NCBI RefSeq assembly: GCF_001597735.1
Contig: NZ_LUTS01000008.1
Location: 62,001 to 126,000 of the forward strand
Direction: 5' to 3'
Length of the DNA stretch: 64,000 bases
From: Neptuniibacter pectenicola
GTDB taxonomy: Bacteria; Pseudomonadota; Gammaproteobacteria; Pseudomonadales; Balneatricaceae
Program-made: the position numbers and the translations under genes
In this document: positions 55,957-64,000 of the stretch, one piece after another
Layout of the letters: the number at the start of each line of letters is the position of its first letter
How positions within the stretch are numbered: the first letter of the stretch is position 1
Notes under the pieces: generated by a model
What the model was told of the DNA's origin: nothing
Database searches by the model: none
What the model saw: the letters and a program-made list of their open reading frames with translations, nothing else

Positions 55957-57412
55957 TGCGACCTCCTAACAATATATATAATGAAACCATAGCAGCGATA
56001 AACATCACTAATGCCCCAAGATCAAAAGCATCAAAATAAGGTATCCAGCGTGTTAAACCAATGTCACCAGTGACACCATGAAAATCAACTTCATAGGATT
56101 CAATTTGCCCGCCGCCTGTAAAATTAAAGCCGATCGAATCAGAAACCTCTGATTTCAACGTATCTATATATTCAGAATATGCTAGCTTTGCCGCCTCAAG
56201 ATCAGCAGAGGCACCAGCTAAATCAAACGAGCCTGAACCCGTTTTTTTAAACTCTTTACATGAAGACGGGTCGGCCTTACATTCCTCTGACTCTTTTTGT
56301 TCTTGAGCATCACCCCCCCCCTGATTCGTTGACGTTTGAGAGCTAGAAACTTTATTGCCTGCCGAATCATATGTATCAGTAGTAATAGTTGTCGTACCAG
56401 CTGAGCTACCACCATTCGCATTAACAACAATTGTTCCTGTTGAATTATCAATTGTGTAATTAGTGATAGGTGTCTGCGTGTATTCAGTATGAGTTTCGGT
56501 TTCTACAGTTGAAGTTCCATCTACAAAATCATAGGTAGTTGTTGTTGTGATCTCATTTTTAATAATGCCGTTAGATTCAGAAACAAATTGAGTATCCGAA
56601 GTTGTTGTAACTGTCGTTCCATCACCCCTAGTCTCTGTTGTTGACGTTTGCTCTGTTGTGACCTCTGAGCCATCAGGATTTGTAACAGAAACAGGATCAG
56701 ACGTTGTTGTATCTGTTGTATCAACCGTATTATCTGAACTGTAATTAGGATTTATATCATTTGTTTCTGAAGGTGACGGAACATCTAAAGAGCCATCGGG
56801 AGAAGTCGGTTCTGAATTCAAAAAAACATAGGAATTTTGAAGGGCCAAAAAAACTTCACCCGTTTCGGTATCAGTAATTTCAACTAGTTCAGGCGTTGAA
56901 TTTGAATCCTCTAAACCATATTTGCAACCATCTGAATACATAACATCTGTCGGAAAGGAACCCTCGCCAATGATAGGCTGGCCATTCTCTGATTTGAGCG
57001 GCACATGTAAATTTACAGGTGAACCGTCAGAACCAGCACAGTCAATTACAGGATCGGGAAATTGGCCGCATCCTGACTCATTTATAAAAGTAGATGTGGA
57101 TTGATAGGAACCACAAAATTCGTGGTACATATAACCAATTCCTTGACAATAATTAACACCAAATCTTGAAGCATCATATTGACCACCAAGATTAGCACAC
57201 AAACCCGAAGCGGTTGGAGCATAACCAGATGAGGAATTATTAGCATTAAAATACAACCAATACTTGCCGTCTTGCCATGAACCATCATCATCAAAAGCCA
57301 AAGCAATTGAAGATATTGAAAAAGATCCAATAAAAACAACAAGAACCAAAAACAGATTTAAATAATAAGTAATTTGAAAGTTAGGTTTTAAATAACGAAC
57401 TAAAATATTCAT
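55949..57412 (-). CDS. Adsorption/minor coat protein (pIII-like, TspB-like)
   Basis: The 487-aa product has an N-terminal signal segment (FLVLVVFIGSFSISSIALAF), a cysteine-containing N-terminal domain, and a long Thr/Ser-rich linker at about residues 220-350. A C-terminal membrane anchor (LGALVMFIAAMVSLYILLGG) ends it. The layout is that of receptor-binding pIII proteins. The N-terminal part sets host range, probably by binding a pilus and TolA. Confidence 0.8.
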   Translation of the reverse strand: MNILVRYLKPNFQITYYLNLFLVLVVFIGSFSISSIALAFDDDGSWQDGKYWLYFNANNSSSGYAPTASGLCANLGGQYDASRFGVNYCQGIGYMYHEFCGSYQSTSTFINESGCGQFPDPVIDCAGSDGSPVNLHVPLKSENGQPIIGEGSFPTDVMYSDGCKYGLEDSNSTPELVEITDTETGEVFLALQNSYVFLNSEPTSPDGSLDVPSPSETNDINPNYSSDNTVDTTDTTTSDPVSVTNPDGSEVTTEQTSTTETRGDGTTVTTTSDTQFVSESNGIIKNEITTTTTYDFVDGTSTVETETHTEYTQTPITNYTIDNSTGTIVVNANGGSSAGTTTITTDTYDSAGNKVSSSQTSTNQGGGDAQEQKESEECKADPSSCKEFKKTGSGSFDLAGASADLEAAKLAYSEYIDTLKSEVSDSIGFNFTGGGQIESYEVDFHGVTGDIGLTRWIPYFDAFDLGALVMFIAAMVSLYILLGGRSD

Positions 57413-57423
57413 AATATAAGACC

Positions 57424-57446
57424 AAAAAAAGGGAGCCTAAGCCCCC
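57424..57446 (-). terminator. Terminator after the major coat gene
   Basis: On the minus strand, GGGGGC-TTAG-GCTCCC is followed by TTTTTTT. Placement directly after the coat gene matches Ff-type phages, where it limits expression of the adsorption gene. Confidence 0.8.
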
Positions 57447-57549
57447 TATTTATTTAGCAATCACACTGGCTTACGTGATGCGCCCAGTGTAAAAGCCATA
57501 CATAAACGAGGCCCACCACATACAAGCCAATAGGATTGAAAAAATCACC

Positions 57550-57780
57550 TTACTTAAGAAGACCTTTGATGATTGACCAACCCGCAATACCTAGAATTAC
57601 GCCCAGCAAACCAGCAATTACAACAGCTACAGTCACCTCAACATTGGTATAACCATCTGTAATCGCAGTATTTTGAGCAGCATCTAAAGCAAGTGCTTGA
57701 CCAGACGCAGCAATTGCAGCAGCAGCAACGGCAGCTTTACGATAGTTATTAGCCATCATATTTTTCATTTTACGAACCAT
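57550..57780 (-). CDS. Major coat protein (pVIII-like)
   Basis: The 76-aa precursor has a basic N terminus, a signal sequence ending AALA or ALALDA (cut after about residue 32), and a 44-residue mature part with an acidic N terminus, one membrane helix (VAVVIAGLLGVILGIAGWSI) and a basic end (KGLLK) that contacts DNA. This is the textbook inovirus coat. Confidence 0.92.
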   Translation of the reverse strand: MVRKMKNMMANNYRKAAVAAAAIAASGQALALDAAQNTAITDGYTNVEVTVAVVIAGLLGVILGIAGWSIIKGLLK

Positions 57781-57798
57781 AGTAAATCTCCTTTGGGC

Positions 57799-58086
57799 TT
57801 AATTGCCCTTAGTTAAAAGTCGAATGACGACGCCAGTACCCCACCCAGTGGTAAAAAGCATGACACAACCAAACAACACAATCCCGAACAACTCAGGATC
57901 AAAAGTGAACAAAATATCTAGTGCATCGACTAAATTATTAATTGGTGTTAAATCAACAGGAATCAGTTCGTCTGTATGATGTATCTCCCATTGCGATACA
58001 CCATCTTCCATGCAACGCGCGCGGCCCAATGAATCAAAATCAATGGAAACACCATCGGGACAGACAACATAATTCCCAGCCATCAT
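57799..58086 (-). CDS. Small minor coat-like membrane protein (95 aa)
   Basis: A start at the second methionine (MAGNYVVCPDGVSIDF) is possible. The C-terminal half is a membrane helix (LFGIVLFGCVMLFTTGWGTG) with a basic tail. Its place just upstream of the coat gene and its form match pVII/pIX-type tip proteins of filamentous phages. Confidence 0.62.
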   Translation of the reverse strand: MMAGNYVVCPDGVSIDFDSLGRARCMEDGVSQWEIHHTDELIPVDLTPINNLVDALDILFTFDPELFGIVLFGCVMLFTTGWGTGVVIRLLTKGN

Positions 58087-58108
58087 TTACACCGATTTGT
58101 GCAGATTC

Positions 58109-58466
58109 CGTGACAGTCACAGTTAGAGCAAGGCATTATGAAGCCTTATCAGCTAACGGCTTTTCAAATTTCAAAAGATCTTGAATTTGGCGATCATCAA
58201 TTTCTAAAGAACCGTAACCGCCAATTTTTAACAAAGGCGCTGTATCAAGCGTATAAATACCCTTCTTCATGGAGTTACCATCTTTAAGATTTAAAGAGGC
58301 TTTCTCAGGATGTGGAGACTCAGGCATACGAACCCAATAATCTTGGTTCCACATTTCCCATTCTTTACCCGTTCCACGTGATACGCCTTTGCGGTGTTCG
58401 ACTTTCTCTGAATGAATTTCAATAACTAACTTAGACATGGTTGCCCCTTATCTGTGACAGTCACAG
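58109..58466. repeat. Repeated TGACAGTCAC motif around the ssDNA-binding gene
   Basis: CTGTGACAGTCACAG (58452-58466) overlaps the start region of the ssDNA-binding gene, and CGTGACAGTCACAG (about 58109-58122) precedes the 95-aa gene. Each is a near-perfect palindrome about 15-60 bases from a start codon, as translational or transcriptional control sites would be. Confidence 0.5.
58136..58438 (-). CDS. Phage ssDNA-binding protein (G5P-like)
   Basis: The 100-aa product MSKLVIEIHSEKVEHRKGVS has the beta-rich G5P-type pattern with aromatic residues (KEWEMWNQDYWVRM) that stack on single-stranded DNA. It sits after Rep, overlapping it by 13 bases. It coats nascent plus strands and can repress translation of phage mRNAs. 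Confidence 0.82.
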   Translation of the reverse strand: MSKLVIEIHSEKVEHRKGVSRGTGKEWEMWNQDYWVRMPESPHPEKASLNLKDGNSMKKGIYTLDTAPLLKIGGYGSLEIDDRQIQDLLKFEKPLADKAS

Positions 58467-59877
58467 AATTATTGTTTGTGATTAAATTAAAGATTTCGAC
58501 TTCTGATAACTCTTTAGAATTCTTTAGAACCCTAAAAAGCGTTGAGAACTTGGTCTGTACCTCTTCAAGCATTTGTTGATAGACAACACCAAAAACAGAT
58601 TCGTTAAAATGAACTTCTGGACGCTCATAAGGCGTAACCTCATTAGCAGCATTAATTGATTTAGGTACACAATCAGGTCTTATTAGCGTTTCAACAATTT
58701 CTTTATCTGACATTTGTGCAGAGCTACGCATAACATTAATCAATGCACCATAAGCGGTCTTAGCGTGGCCCTTAAGATTTGAATATGTGATCTCTACTTT
58801 TTTTTTCCGTGTTTGAATCCGAGTAACTTCAACAACTTCATCTGAATTAATAACATCAGCTAAACAGGGATAAGCACCAGCGAAGTAATCCGCCGGACGT
58901 TGCAGGGCATACAACGGAATTTCTCGATCTTTCGACCTTAGCTCAACTTCTCCCCTTACCCATTTACTGCCAGGATCTCCCATCTGACGGCCCTTTTCAT
59001 AAGCGCGAAACATCTTCCCGTTAGCGCGCTTACCGATGTTTAAAGTACGACCCTCGTTAGGAATCATTTCACGACCTTGCAGCTCACCACCTGAGTGCAT
59101 ATGCCATTTAGGGGAAACATTGTTCCAAGCAAAGCCCCCGTCTTTATATATCTCCACAAAATCATCAACCGAGTATTCACCATTCATAAAATCAACAGCG
59201 ATATCTAGGCGAGTAATACGAATAGCAGGAAGAACGCGAATAACTTCAAAGACTTTCTGGAAGTCTAAGAGAGCACAGCCTGTACCCGAAAATGAAAGGT
59301 AACAACCACCATTTGAAGCACCGGAGGCAGCTATTCCGATATGATAACCGTTAAACCAAAGATCAAAAGATCGACGATAACCCAACATGCCTGATGGTCT
59401 TTGAATCGCTACAAAAACCTCCTCCCATGCTTCCTGAGTGGCTAAATCTTTAATGTGCTCAAGCTGGAAAAACTCTTTAGAAACTGTATTTAAAAAATTA
59501 GTGAGTTCCGAAAAGCAAAGATCATCAAGACGGCCTATATCAATCTGACCAGCATCGTTAACATGCGGTTTATCAATTTCTTTAGACCACTGACTTAAAG
59601 TCATACCGTAACCCGCAGCAGTTTCGGAGAATTCAGGCATCAAATAACTAATAGGGTTAAAACCCTTTACCGCCTTTGAATCACAATCAAACGGGATATC
59701 TTCAAGCGCCATCTGGTGAAAATCTAAAGGCTCAGCACTTTCTAAGTACTTCTTAACCGTCATTTTTTCCCTTGCGGCTAAACGGCGATAAGCTGCCATT
59801 AGCTGAGGTGCCCAAGTAAAGGAAAGATAGTCGTGAATAGCGTTGAAATTAGTAGATACGGATTGATGAACGCTCAT
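58426..59877 (-). CDS. Replication initiation protein (RstA/pII-like)
   Basis: The 483-aa protein carries the Rep_trans-type core: IRITRLDIAVDFMNGEYSVD, the segment RTLNIGKRANGKMFRAYEKG and WVRGEVELRSKDREIP. This family nicks the plus origin to start rolling-circle replication, as RstA does in CTX-phi. It starts at ATG 59877, overlapping the upstream stop by TAATG. Confidence 0.88.
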   Translation of the reverse strand: MSVHQSVSTNFNAIHDYLSFTWAPQLMAAYRRLAAREKMTVKKYLESAEPLDFHQMALEDIPFDCDSKAVKGFNPISYLMPEFSETAAGYGMTLSQWSKEIDKPHVNDAGQIDIGRLDDLCFSELTNFLNTVSKEFFQLEHIKDLATQEAWEEVFVAIQRPSGMLGYRRSFDLWFNGYHIGIAASGASNGGCYLSFSGTGCALLDFQKVFEVIRVLPAIRITRLDIAVDFMNGEYSVDDFVEIYKDGGFAWNNVSPKWHMHSGGELQGREMIPNEGRTLNIGKRANGKMFRAYEKGRQMGDPGSKWVRGEVELRSKDREIPLYALQRPADYFAGAYPCLADVINSDEVVEVTRIQTRKKKVEITYSNLKGHAKTAYGALINVMRSSAQMSDKEIVETLIRPDCVPKSINAANEVTPYERPEVHFNESVFGVVYQQMLEEVQTKFSTLFRVLKNSKELSEVEIFNLITNNNSVTVTDKGQPCLS

Positions 59878-60065
59878 TAGAAAAACGCCCCCTCTTCGTA
59901 TAATCGATGCCAGTTTTCAAGAGTTACCTCGACAAAAATAGAAGCAGGATCATCTACAAAAGAAACCATATCCTGATAAGAGCGGAATTCTTGGAATTCC
60001 CCATCAAGAAGCATGAGGTAATAAACCCCGTGATTAAATTCGTAGTAATACTTGCCCTGATTCAT
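59877..60065 (-). CDS. Small phage protein (62 aa)
   Basis: The product MNQGKYYYEFNHGVYYLMLL is acidic and aromatic-rich and is coupled to rep (TAATG). It is the first gene after the divergent promoter region. No family is recognised. A role in regulating Rep is possible. Confidence 0.55.
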   Translation of the reverse strand: MNQGKYYYEFNHGVYYLMLLDGEFQEFRSYQDMVSFVDDPASIFVEVTLENWHRLYEEGAFF

Positions 60066-60108
60066 CTATTAGCCCTGAATGAATGTTGAAACAGACTATA
60101 CGTTTAGT

Positions 60109-60124
60109 TCGACTGCCATGTCGA
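60109..60124 (+). promoter_or_regulatory. Palindromic operator candidate of the filamentous phage
   Basis: TCGAC-TGCCAT-GTCGA is a perfect inverted repeat between the divergent repressor and the 62-aa gene. A related motif GTTTAG occurs on both sides (60102, reverse at about 60160). It is a likely repressor target. Confidence 0.5.
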
Positions 60125-60197
60125 GTTCATCTGTCAGGTGAAATTTGAACTATACACGCTAAACTTGAGGGATATTAATAATTAACGCTGGTTCAAA

Positions 60198-60494
60198 ATG
60201 AATAATACGCAACGCTATGTAGAGCTATGCAGAGAAGAGCTAAAGCGCCGTGGCGAGCGGGATTCAGACAATAATCTAGCAAATTGGCTGAACGTATCTC
60301 GAAGCGCAATAGGTCACTGGAAAACGGGACGAAATGGTATAGGAATTATAGAGGGATACCGCATAGCAAAGTTCCTCAAAATTGACTCATTGAAAGTAGT
60401 AAAAGAGCTACATGAAGATGGCTTTAAAGAGCCAGAGTTAGCCGAATTTTTTACAGAAGCCCTAGCCAGTCGAAACAGCAATGACGCGGCCTAG
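60198..60494 (+). CDS. RstR-like phage repressor (98 aa)
   Basis: The product has a helix-turn-helix (NLANWLNVSRSAIGHWKTGR) and the pattern of short inovirus repressors divergent from the rep operon. The C terminus is acidic and helical (ELHEDGFKEPELAEFFTEAL). It probably keeps the phage quiet by binding the 60.1-kb region. Confidence 0.78.
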   Translation: MNNTQRYVELCREELKRRGERDSDNNLANWLNVSRSAIGHWKTGRNGIGIIEGYRIAKFLKIDSLKVVKELHEDGFKEPELAEFFTEALASRNSNDAA

Positions 60495-60528
60495 GGCAAT
60501 ATTAAACTCCCCTTTTTGCATAAAATAA

Positions 60529-60556
60529 GAACAGAGCAATATATATTATGTTAAAT
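60529..60556 (+). other. Hybrid attP/dif site, right end of the filamentous prophage
   Basis: The phage-derived XerC-side GAACAGAGCAA is degenerate. The centre TATATA and XerD arm TTATGTTAAAT are identical to the dif at 51634-51661. Joining 54115-54125 to 60540-60556 regenerates dif exactly. Confidence 0.78.
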
Positions 60557-60875
60557 AGAATAATTATCTGACTATAGGTTGGTTTGCCCTTTTTGTTTTG
60601 TTGTTTTCAGATGTTGTTTTCAGATTCAAATGACTCTTTGTCCAGTTTAGTGAATCTGTAGCGCAGCACTGATGATGTTTTAGATTGATACTGATACTCA
60701 AATCAACCACACCTGAAACGTCCTAACCCTACTGGTGCATGTTATTGCGGCTGTCGAGTAGTTATCAGGAAAACCTAGTTTCAAACTAAGGCTGATACTT
60801 TTTGAGTTTGGCCTGTTTGCCCGTCGTGCGGAGAGCTTCGTAAAATACTTTTTCGTGGGTAAAGTGTCGTAAAGA
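60557..60875. other. Intergenic region right of dif
   Basis: About 320 bp without a convincing gene, and the short frames present lack starts and coding bias. It contains duplicated short GTTTTCAG runs (TTGTTTTCAGATGTTGTTTTCAG) near 60600. I see no mobile-element ends. Confidence 0.5.
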
Positions 60876-60894
60876 ACAACGTAGCGCACGTTGT
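60876..60894 (-). terminator. Hairpin terminator after the Mrr-like gene
   Basis: ACAACGT-AGCGC-ACGTTGT is a perfect 7-bp stem 14 bases beyond the stop codon on the minus strand. The T-tract (TTCTTT) is weak. Confidence 0.5.
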
Positions 60895-60907
60895 TTATTA
60901 TTTCTTT

Positions 60908-61858
60908 TTAGCTGACTTTTGAGTCGTTCTGCATACCATCCCAGAAATCAGAATCCATCTCTTTGATTTCGATATGTTGCTTAGTTTGCATTCCAAGGCT
61001 GTAGTCATACATATACTTAGCCAGCTGCTCACCATTGATCAAAACCAAATTGGTGGTACCGTTTAGACTCTCGGCATAAGCAATTGCACCAGCACTGTAT
61101 GATGACGTTGTGATGAATACACCTTTATTAGATTGAGCGACGGCCAGAGCGCCAACAAACTTCTGAACCTCCTCACGTCCTACCGTGTTGCTTCTTGCAT
61201 AACGTTTAGCTTGGATATGTATTTTTCCTAGCCCAAGGATGTCTTCTTTAATAATTCCGTCTATGCCACCATCATTTGAGGCCTGTGTGACCGTTCCTGC
61301 GTTTTTTACTTCTCCGCCGTAGCCCATACGCTCCAGAAGCTTAACCACAAGGCCTTCAAACTCTGATGGTGTCTTACTCAGTACGGTGTCTATGATCTGG
61401 TCATAAGTGGACTGACGGATGCTCTTATACGCTGTATTCAACATCTCTTGCGGGGTTTGATTGCTCGTAGGCAGCAATTCAGTCCTGTCATCATCAAACC
61501 CCTGCTCTACTTTCATGGCTTTTTGCTCAGCCGTTCTCAGTGCCATTTGTGCTTTAACAAACTGCTGAATCTCTTCGGAGCTTTTATCAAGAAACTTCTG
61601 GGCGGTATCTGTTATTTTGTACACACCTCTGCGCGGCCTTTCTGTAAGCCCGCTGTTCGTCAGATAGCTTAGCGCCCAGCTAATTCTATCCAAAAATACA
61701 GTGCCATTTCCTGATTCGTATTCCTGGGAAATTTGCTTTTCTGTTAGCTTAAATTCAGAAGCCAGTGGTTGTTCTAGGCTCCTGAATTGCTGTTCTCCAT
61801 GCTCCGCAAGATAACGCAGAATGTTGGGCATGATTTCGTTGTATTTAGGGATAGACAT
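60908..61858 (-). CDS. Mrr-family restriction endonuclease
   Basis: The 316-aa protein has an N-terminal winged-helix domain (Mrr_N; LAEHGEQQFRSLEQPLASEF) and a C-terminal PD-(D/E)xK nuclease with GYGGEVKNAGTVTQASNDGG, IDGIIKEDILGLGKIHIQAK and KRYA. Mrr enzymes cleave methylated DNA and can be activated by foreign methyltransferases. It lies next to a type I restriction gene. Confidence 0.88.
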   Translation of the reverse strand: MSIPKYNEIMPNILRYLAEHGEQQFRSLEQPLASEFKLTEKQISQEYESGNGTVFLDRISWALSYLTNSGLTERPRRGVYKITDTAQKFLDKSSEEIQQFVKAQMALRTAEQKAMKVEQGFDDDRTELLPTSNQTPQEMLNTAYKSIRQSTYDQIIDTVLSKTPSEFEGLVVKLLERMGYGGEVKNAGTVTQASNDGGIDGIIKEDILGLGKIHIQAKRYARSNTVGREEVQKFVGALAVAQSNKGVFITTSSYSAGAIAYAESLNGTTNLVLINGEQLAKYMYDYSLGMQTKQHIEIKEMDSDFWDGMQNDSKVS

Positions 61859-62004
61859 CGATTTTCCGTAAGTTTTTCTTGTTTTTAGTGGCTTTAAGAA
61901 GATAGCCTAACTTTATAATATTTAAGATTAAATAACTCTTGAGGTGGCAATTTAAATTATCAATTTACCAATAAGCAAAGCAGGAAGCATTATCCCTAAG
62001 CCCT

Positions 62005-64000
62005 CTACTCTCCTACTGCTGAAGCCTCTATTCCTTTAATTCGATTTCTCAGATCCATTACAGCACCATCATCAAACAGGCCAAAGACGCCCTCAAAATG
62101 AATATCTGAGAACGGTGGTTTAGCCAACATGGCAGGGCTCATGACACCGTTTTGAGTCAGGTAATCGATAATCGTATTTACGAATCGTATCTGTTGGCTG
62201 TTGTAAGTCGCTTCATCTAAATACACAGAAAACGCTTCTTTGGCCGCGCCACGGTCAAGGCCAACCAGTTCACGAATAAACACGCCAAGCGATTTATCTG
62301 GGTGAATGGTTGATAGGTAGGATTCCTTATCTGGAATACCGCTGGCTTCAAATAGTTTGTTGTCTAGCTGCGCTAAGTCCAGCTTGGTAATGGATTGATT
62401 GCGTTTAATTCGCTGTATGGTTAAGTCGTCCTGATGCTCTCGGATGTATGATTCAACACGCTTTCGGTAAAGTGCTAACCCCCCTTCACTGCTGAACTCA
62501 TAGACGCCTTCATTCTCTTCAATACCGAGTACTTCGTCTTGGAAGTTGGTGTAAACCACACCTTTACTTTCTGTCTCGATATGACGCAATAATAAACGTA
62601 GTTTTCTTCGTGTTTGTTCTAGCTCTTCCAGTGATAGATCAGTCCAGAAATGAGCAGACTGCACATACTGAATCCACTCCAGCTGGTCACTGACCGCAGG
62701 CACACTGGCTTTGCTTTCAAGCTTGGAGGCTATTTGCGTTAGCTTGTCCTGATAATAATCACTAATGCCTGTGTTGTCTGTTAACGCCAGTTGCATCATC
62801 AGCACCATATGATCAAACCGAAGTGCTAACTCCTCATCTTGTTCGTCGGGTGCTAAGGGCTCAGCTTCAGTGGGCAGGATGGCAACTTGCTTCTCAAGTT
62901 CAGCCAGACTCTCGTTGTCTAATTTCCACCAAGCATCGAGTTTCTTGTACTTTTCTACTACCCGTCGAACTGGCCGCACAATAAAGTTATCTAGGTTCAT
63001 GCCCTCAACTCTATGGTGCAAGGTCTCTATTAAATAGCGCTGAAGTTCCGCACCGTATAGCCCAAACTTTTCATTATCGATTAGCTGTTGTGACAAGGTT
63101 AAACGCTTTTCAAAAATTGCCTGCGAGAGCGACTTAGTGCCATTGTCTTTCGCGCCGTCTGGATTCATTTCGAAGTATTCAAAGTTTTTACAAATATCAA
63201 ACACTTTAAAAAACTGCTTATTATCCTCTGGCCCAAACAGGTTTTCGCACAGTCGGGTACCACGGCCCAGCATCTGTAAGAACTTAACTTTTGATTTGAT
63301 CACCTTAAAGAACATCAAGTTAACGACTTCAGGTACATCAATCCCCGTATCCAGCATATCGACAGATACCGCTATGGTCAGTGGTATATTGGGATCAGAC
63401 GGCTTTTTCTCACCTTTAAACTCATCAATCAATGAGTCAGCATAGGTTTCTTTATATGTGATAACACGGGCAAACTTACCTTTATATTTAGGATAGTTTG
63501 CATCAAACCGCTCTACGATAAATTCAGCATGAGCGTTGTTGGCCGCAAAGATAATTGTTTTACCCAGCCTGTCCCCGCCAGCAACCTTAATACCGCGCTC
63601 CATCAGTATCTCGAGCGCTTTATCTACGGTGTCTTTGTTGAACAGAAACTGATTCACTTCACTGGGTAAGACTTCATCACGATCTTCTAGCTGCTCTTTG
63701 CTTTCCCACTCATCTTTTTCATCATCAGAAAGCTCTGAGTACTTAATACCCTTGCGCACAAAGCCTAAATCAACTTTTACGTCTTTGGGGGGCACTAAGA
63801 ATTTATCCGCAATAGCCTCATGTAATTCATAAGCAAAGGTCGGGTCGTCGTCGGGCTGCTCAAAAATATCGTACGTGTTTTTATCAATTTCACTTTTAGG
63901 CGTTGCTGTTAATCCGAGTAGCAAGGCATCGAAATAATCGAAAATATAACGGTACTTTTTATAAATACTTCGGTGGGCTTCATCAACAATCACCAGATCA
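62005..64000 (-). CDS. hsdR: Type I restriction enzyme R subunit, N-terminal part outside window
   Basis: The visible 665 residues hold the helicase motif II (IVDEAHRSIYKKYRYIFDYF), motif III LGLTATP, motif V/VI regions (VDMLDTGIDVPEVVNLMFFK; QMLGRGTRL) and the C-terminal EcoEI_R_C-like domain. The N-terminal nuclease and Walker A lie beyond the right edge. HsdR translocates DNA and cuts away from the recognition site. hsdM/hsdS should lie further right. Confidence 0.92.
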   Translation of the reverse strand, partial: DLVIVDEAHRSIYKKYRYIFDYFDALLLGLTATPKSEIDKNTYDIFEQPDDDPTFAYELHEAIADKFLVPPKDVKVDLGFVRKGIKYSELSDDEKDEWESKEQLEDRDEVLPSEVNQFLFNKDTVDKALEILMERGIKVAGGDRLGKTIIFAANNAHAEFIVERFDANYPKYKGKFARVITYKETYADSLIDEFKGEKKPSDPNIPLTIAVSVDMLDTGIDVPEVVNLMFFKVIKSKVKFLQMLGRGTRLCENLFGPEDNKQFFKVFDICKNFEYFEMNPDGAKDNGTKSLSQAIFEKRLTLSQQLIDNEKFGLYGAELQRYLIETLHHRVEGMNLDNFIVRPVRRVVEKYKKLDAWWKLDNESLAELEKQVAILPTEAEPLAPDEQDEELALRFDHMVLMMQLALTDNTGISDYYQDKLTQIASKLESKASVPAVSDQLEWIQYVQSAHFWTDLSLEELEQTRRKLRLLLRHIETESKGVVYTNFQDEVLGIEENEGVYEFSSEGGLALYRKRVESYIREHQDDLTIQRIKRNQSITKLDLAQLDNKLFEASGIPDKESYLSTIHPDKSLGVFIRELVGLDRGAAKEAFSVYLDEATYNSQQIRFVNTIIDYLTQNGVMSPAMLAKPPFSDIHFEGVFGLFDDGAVMDLRNRIKGIEASAVGE

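Larger units (their letters stand above)
54126..60539 (-). mobile_element. Complete filamentous phage (inovirus) prophage at dif, 6.4 kb
   Basis: Between the hybrid sites lie, in leftward order, a 62-aa protein, Rep, a ssDNA-binding protein, a small minor coat, the major coat, an adsorption-like protein, a 103-aa minor coat and Zot, with a divergent repressor at the right end. This is the CTX-phi type order and a normal inovirus size. No integrase is present, so it depends on host XerC/XerD. All core genes are intact. Confidence 0.92.

Noticed and set aside
51645..60539. One single 8.9-kb filamentous phage
   Set aside because: The hybrid site at 54115-54144 would lie inside the genome, and the 54126-60539 segment alone has a full inovirus gene set. 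The exact dif reconstruction supports two elements.
60698..60889. Leftward 63-aa gene after dif
   Set aside because: No ribosome binding site, no domain, and it overlaps the terminator hairpin of the Mrr-like gene.

Overview
The window looks like a chromosome segment from a marine gammaproteobacterium of the Oceanospirillales kind. This is inferred from gene order (uvrC, pgsA, tRNA-Gly, tRNA-Cys, tRNA-Leu), protein resemblance and a canonical gammaproteobacterial dif sequence. No species can be named from the sequence alone. Roughly a third of the window is ordinary chromosome. The rest is made of mobile elements, each of which can be bounded to within a few bases.

Region 1 (1-10.88 kb) is housekeeping: tusD (partial), a Bax-inhibitor/YccA protein, truC, a thioredoxin-fold protein, mtnN, a PLP aminotransferase, a TlpA-like thioredoxin, a beta-hydroxyacid dehydrogenase, a DUF1853-like protein, uvrC, pgsA and two tRNAs. 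Region 2 (10.83-45.93 kb) is a complete 35-kb temperate siphovirus prophage inserted in the tRNA-Cys gene, with a 53-bp duplication at its ends. Its order is integrase, leftward lysogeny genes, cI-like repressor and cro, an O-like initiator with internal iterons, SSB and nucleotide/recombination genes, a lysis cassette (endolysin, holin, Rz/Rz1), HNH, terminase, HK97-type head and tail genes. A perfect LexA box drives a 60-aa gene beside a repressor that lacks a self-cleavage domain, which points to LexA-controlled induction. A second LexA-type box lies ahead of the lysis genes.

The most unusual part of the prophage is its left arm. Both sides of the integrase carry small leftward genes, most with a stop codon inside the 3' core of an attC-like imperfect palindrome (ATAAC...GTTAT, with extrahelical bases). 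This looks like an integron gene-cassette cluster without an integron integrase, carried by a phage. One cassette encodes a cytosine-5 DNA methyltransferase and another a MazG-like protein.

Region 3 (45.93-51.63 kb) is chromosome again: tRNA-Leu (cut off from its native promoter by the prophage), a decayed antitoxin/zeta-toxin pair, GAPDH, a KfrA-like protein and a NarL-type response regulator. Region 4 (51.63-60.56 kb) is a stack of two elements at the chromosomal dif site. The distal one (54126-60539) is a complete 6.4-kb filamentous phage (repressor, Rep, ssDNA-binding protein, coat, adsorption protein, Zot, folded attP). Removing it in silico rebuilds a 28-bp dif identical to the one at 51634-51661. 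The proximal 2.5-kb element is therefore bounded by two dif copies. It holds only small unknown genes, a six-unit 100-bp tandem array of a 24-bp hairpin repeat, and a strong GC-stem hairpin. It resembles a phage satellite or remnant and is the best candidate in the window for an undescribed element. Region 5 (60.56-64 kb) holds a Mrr-type restriction endonuclease and the 3' part of a type I restriction hsdR.
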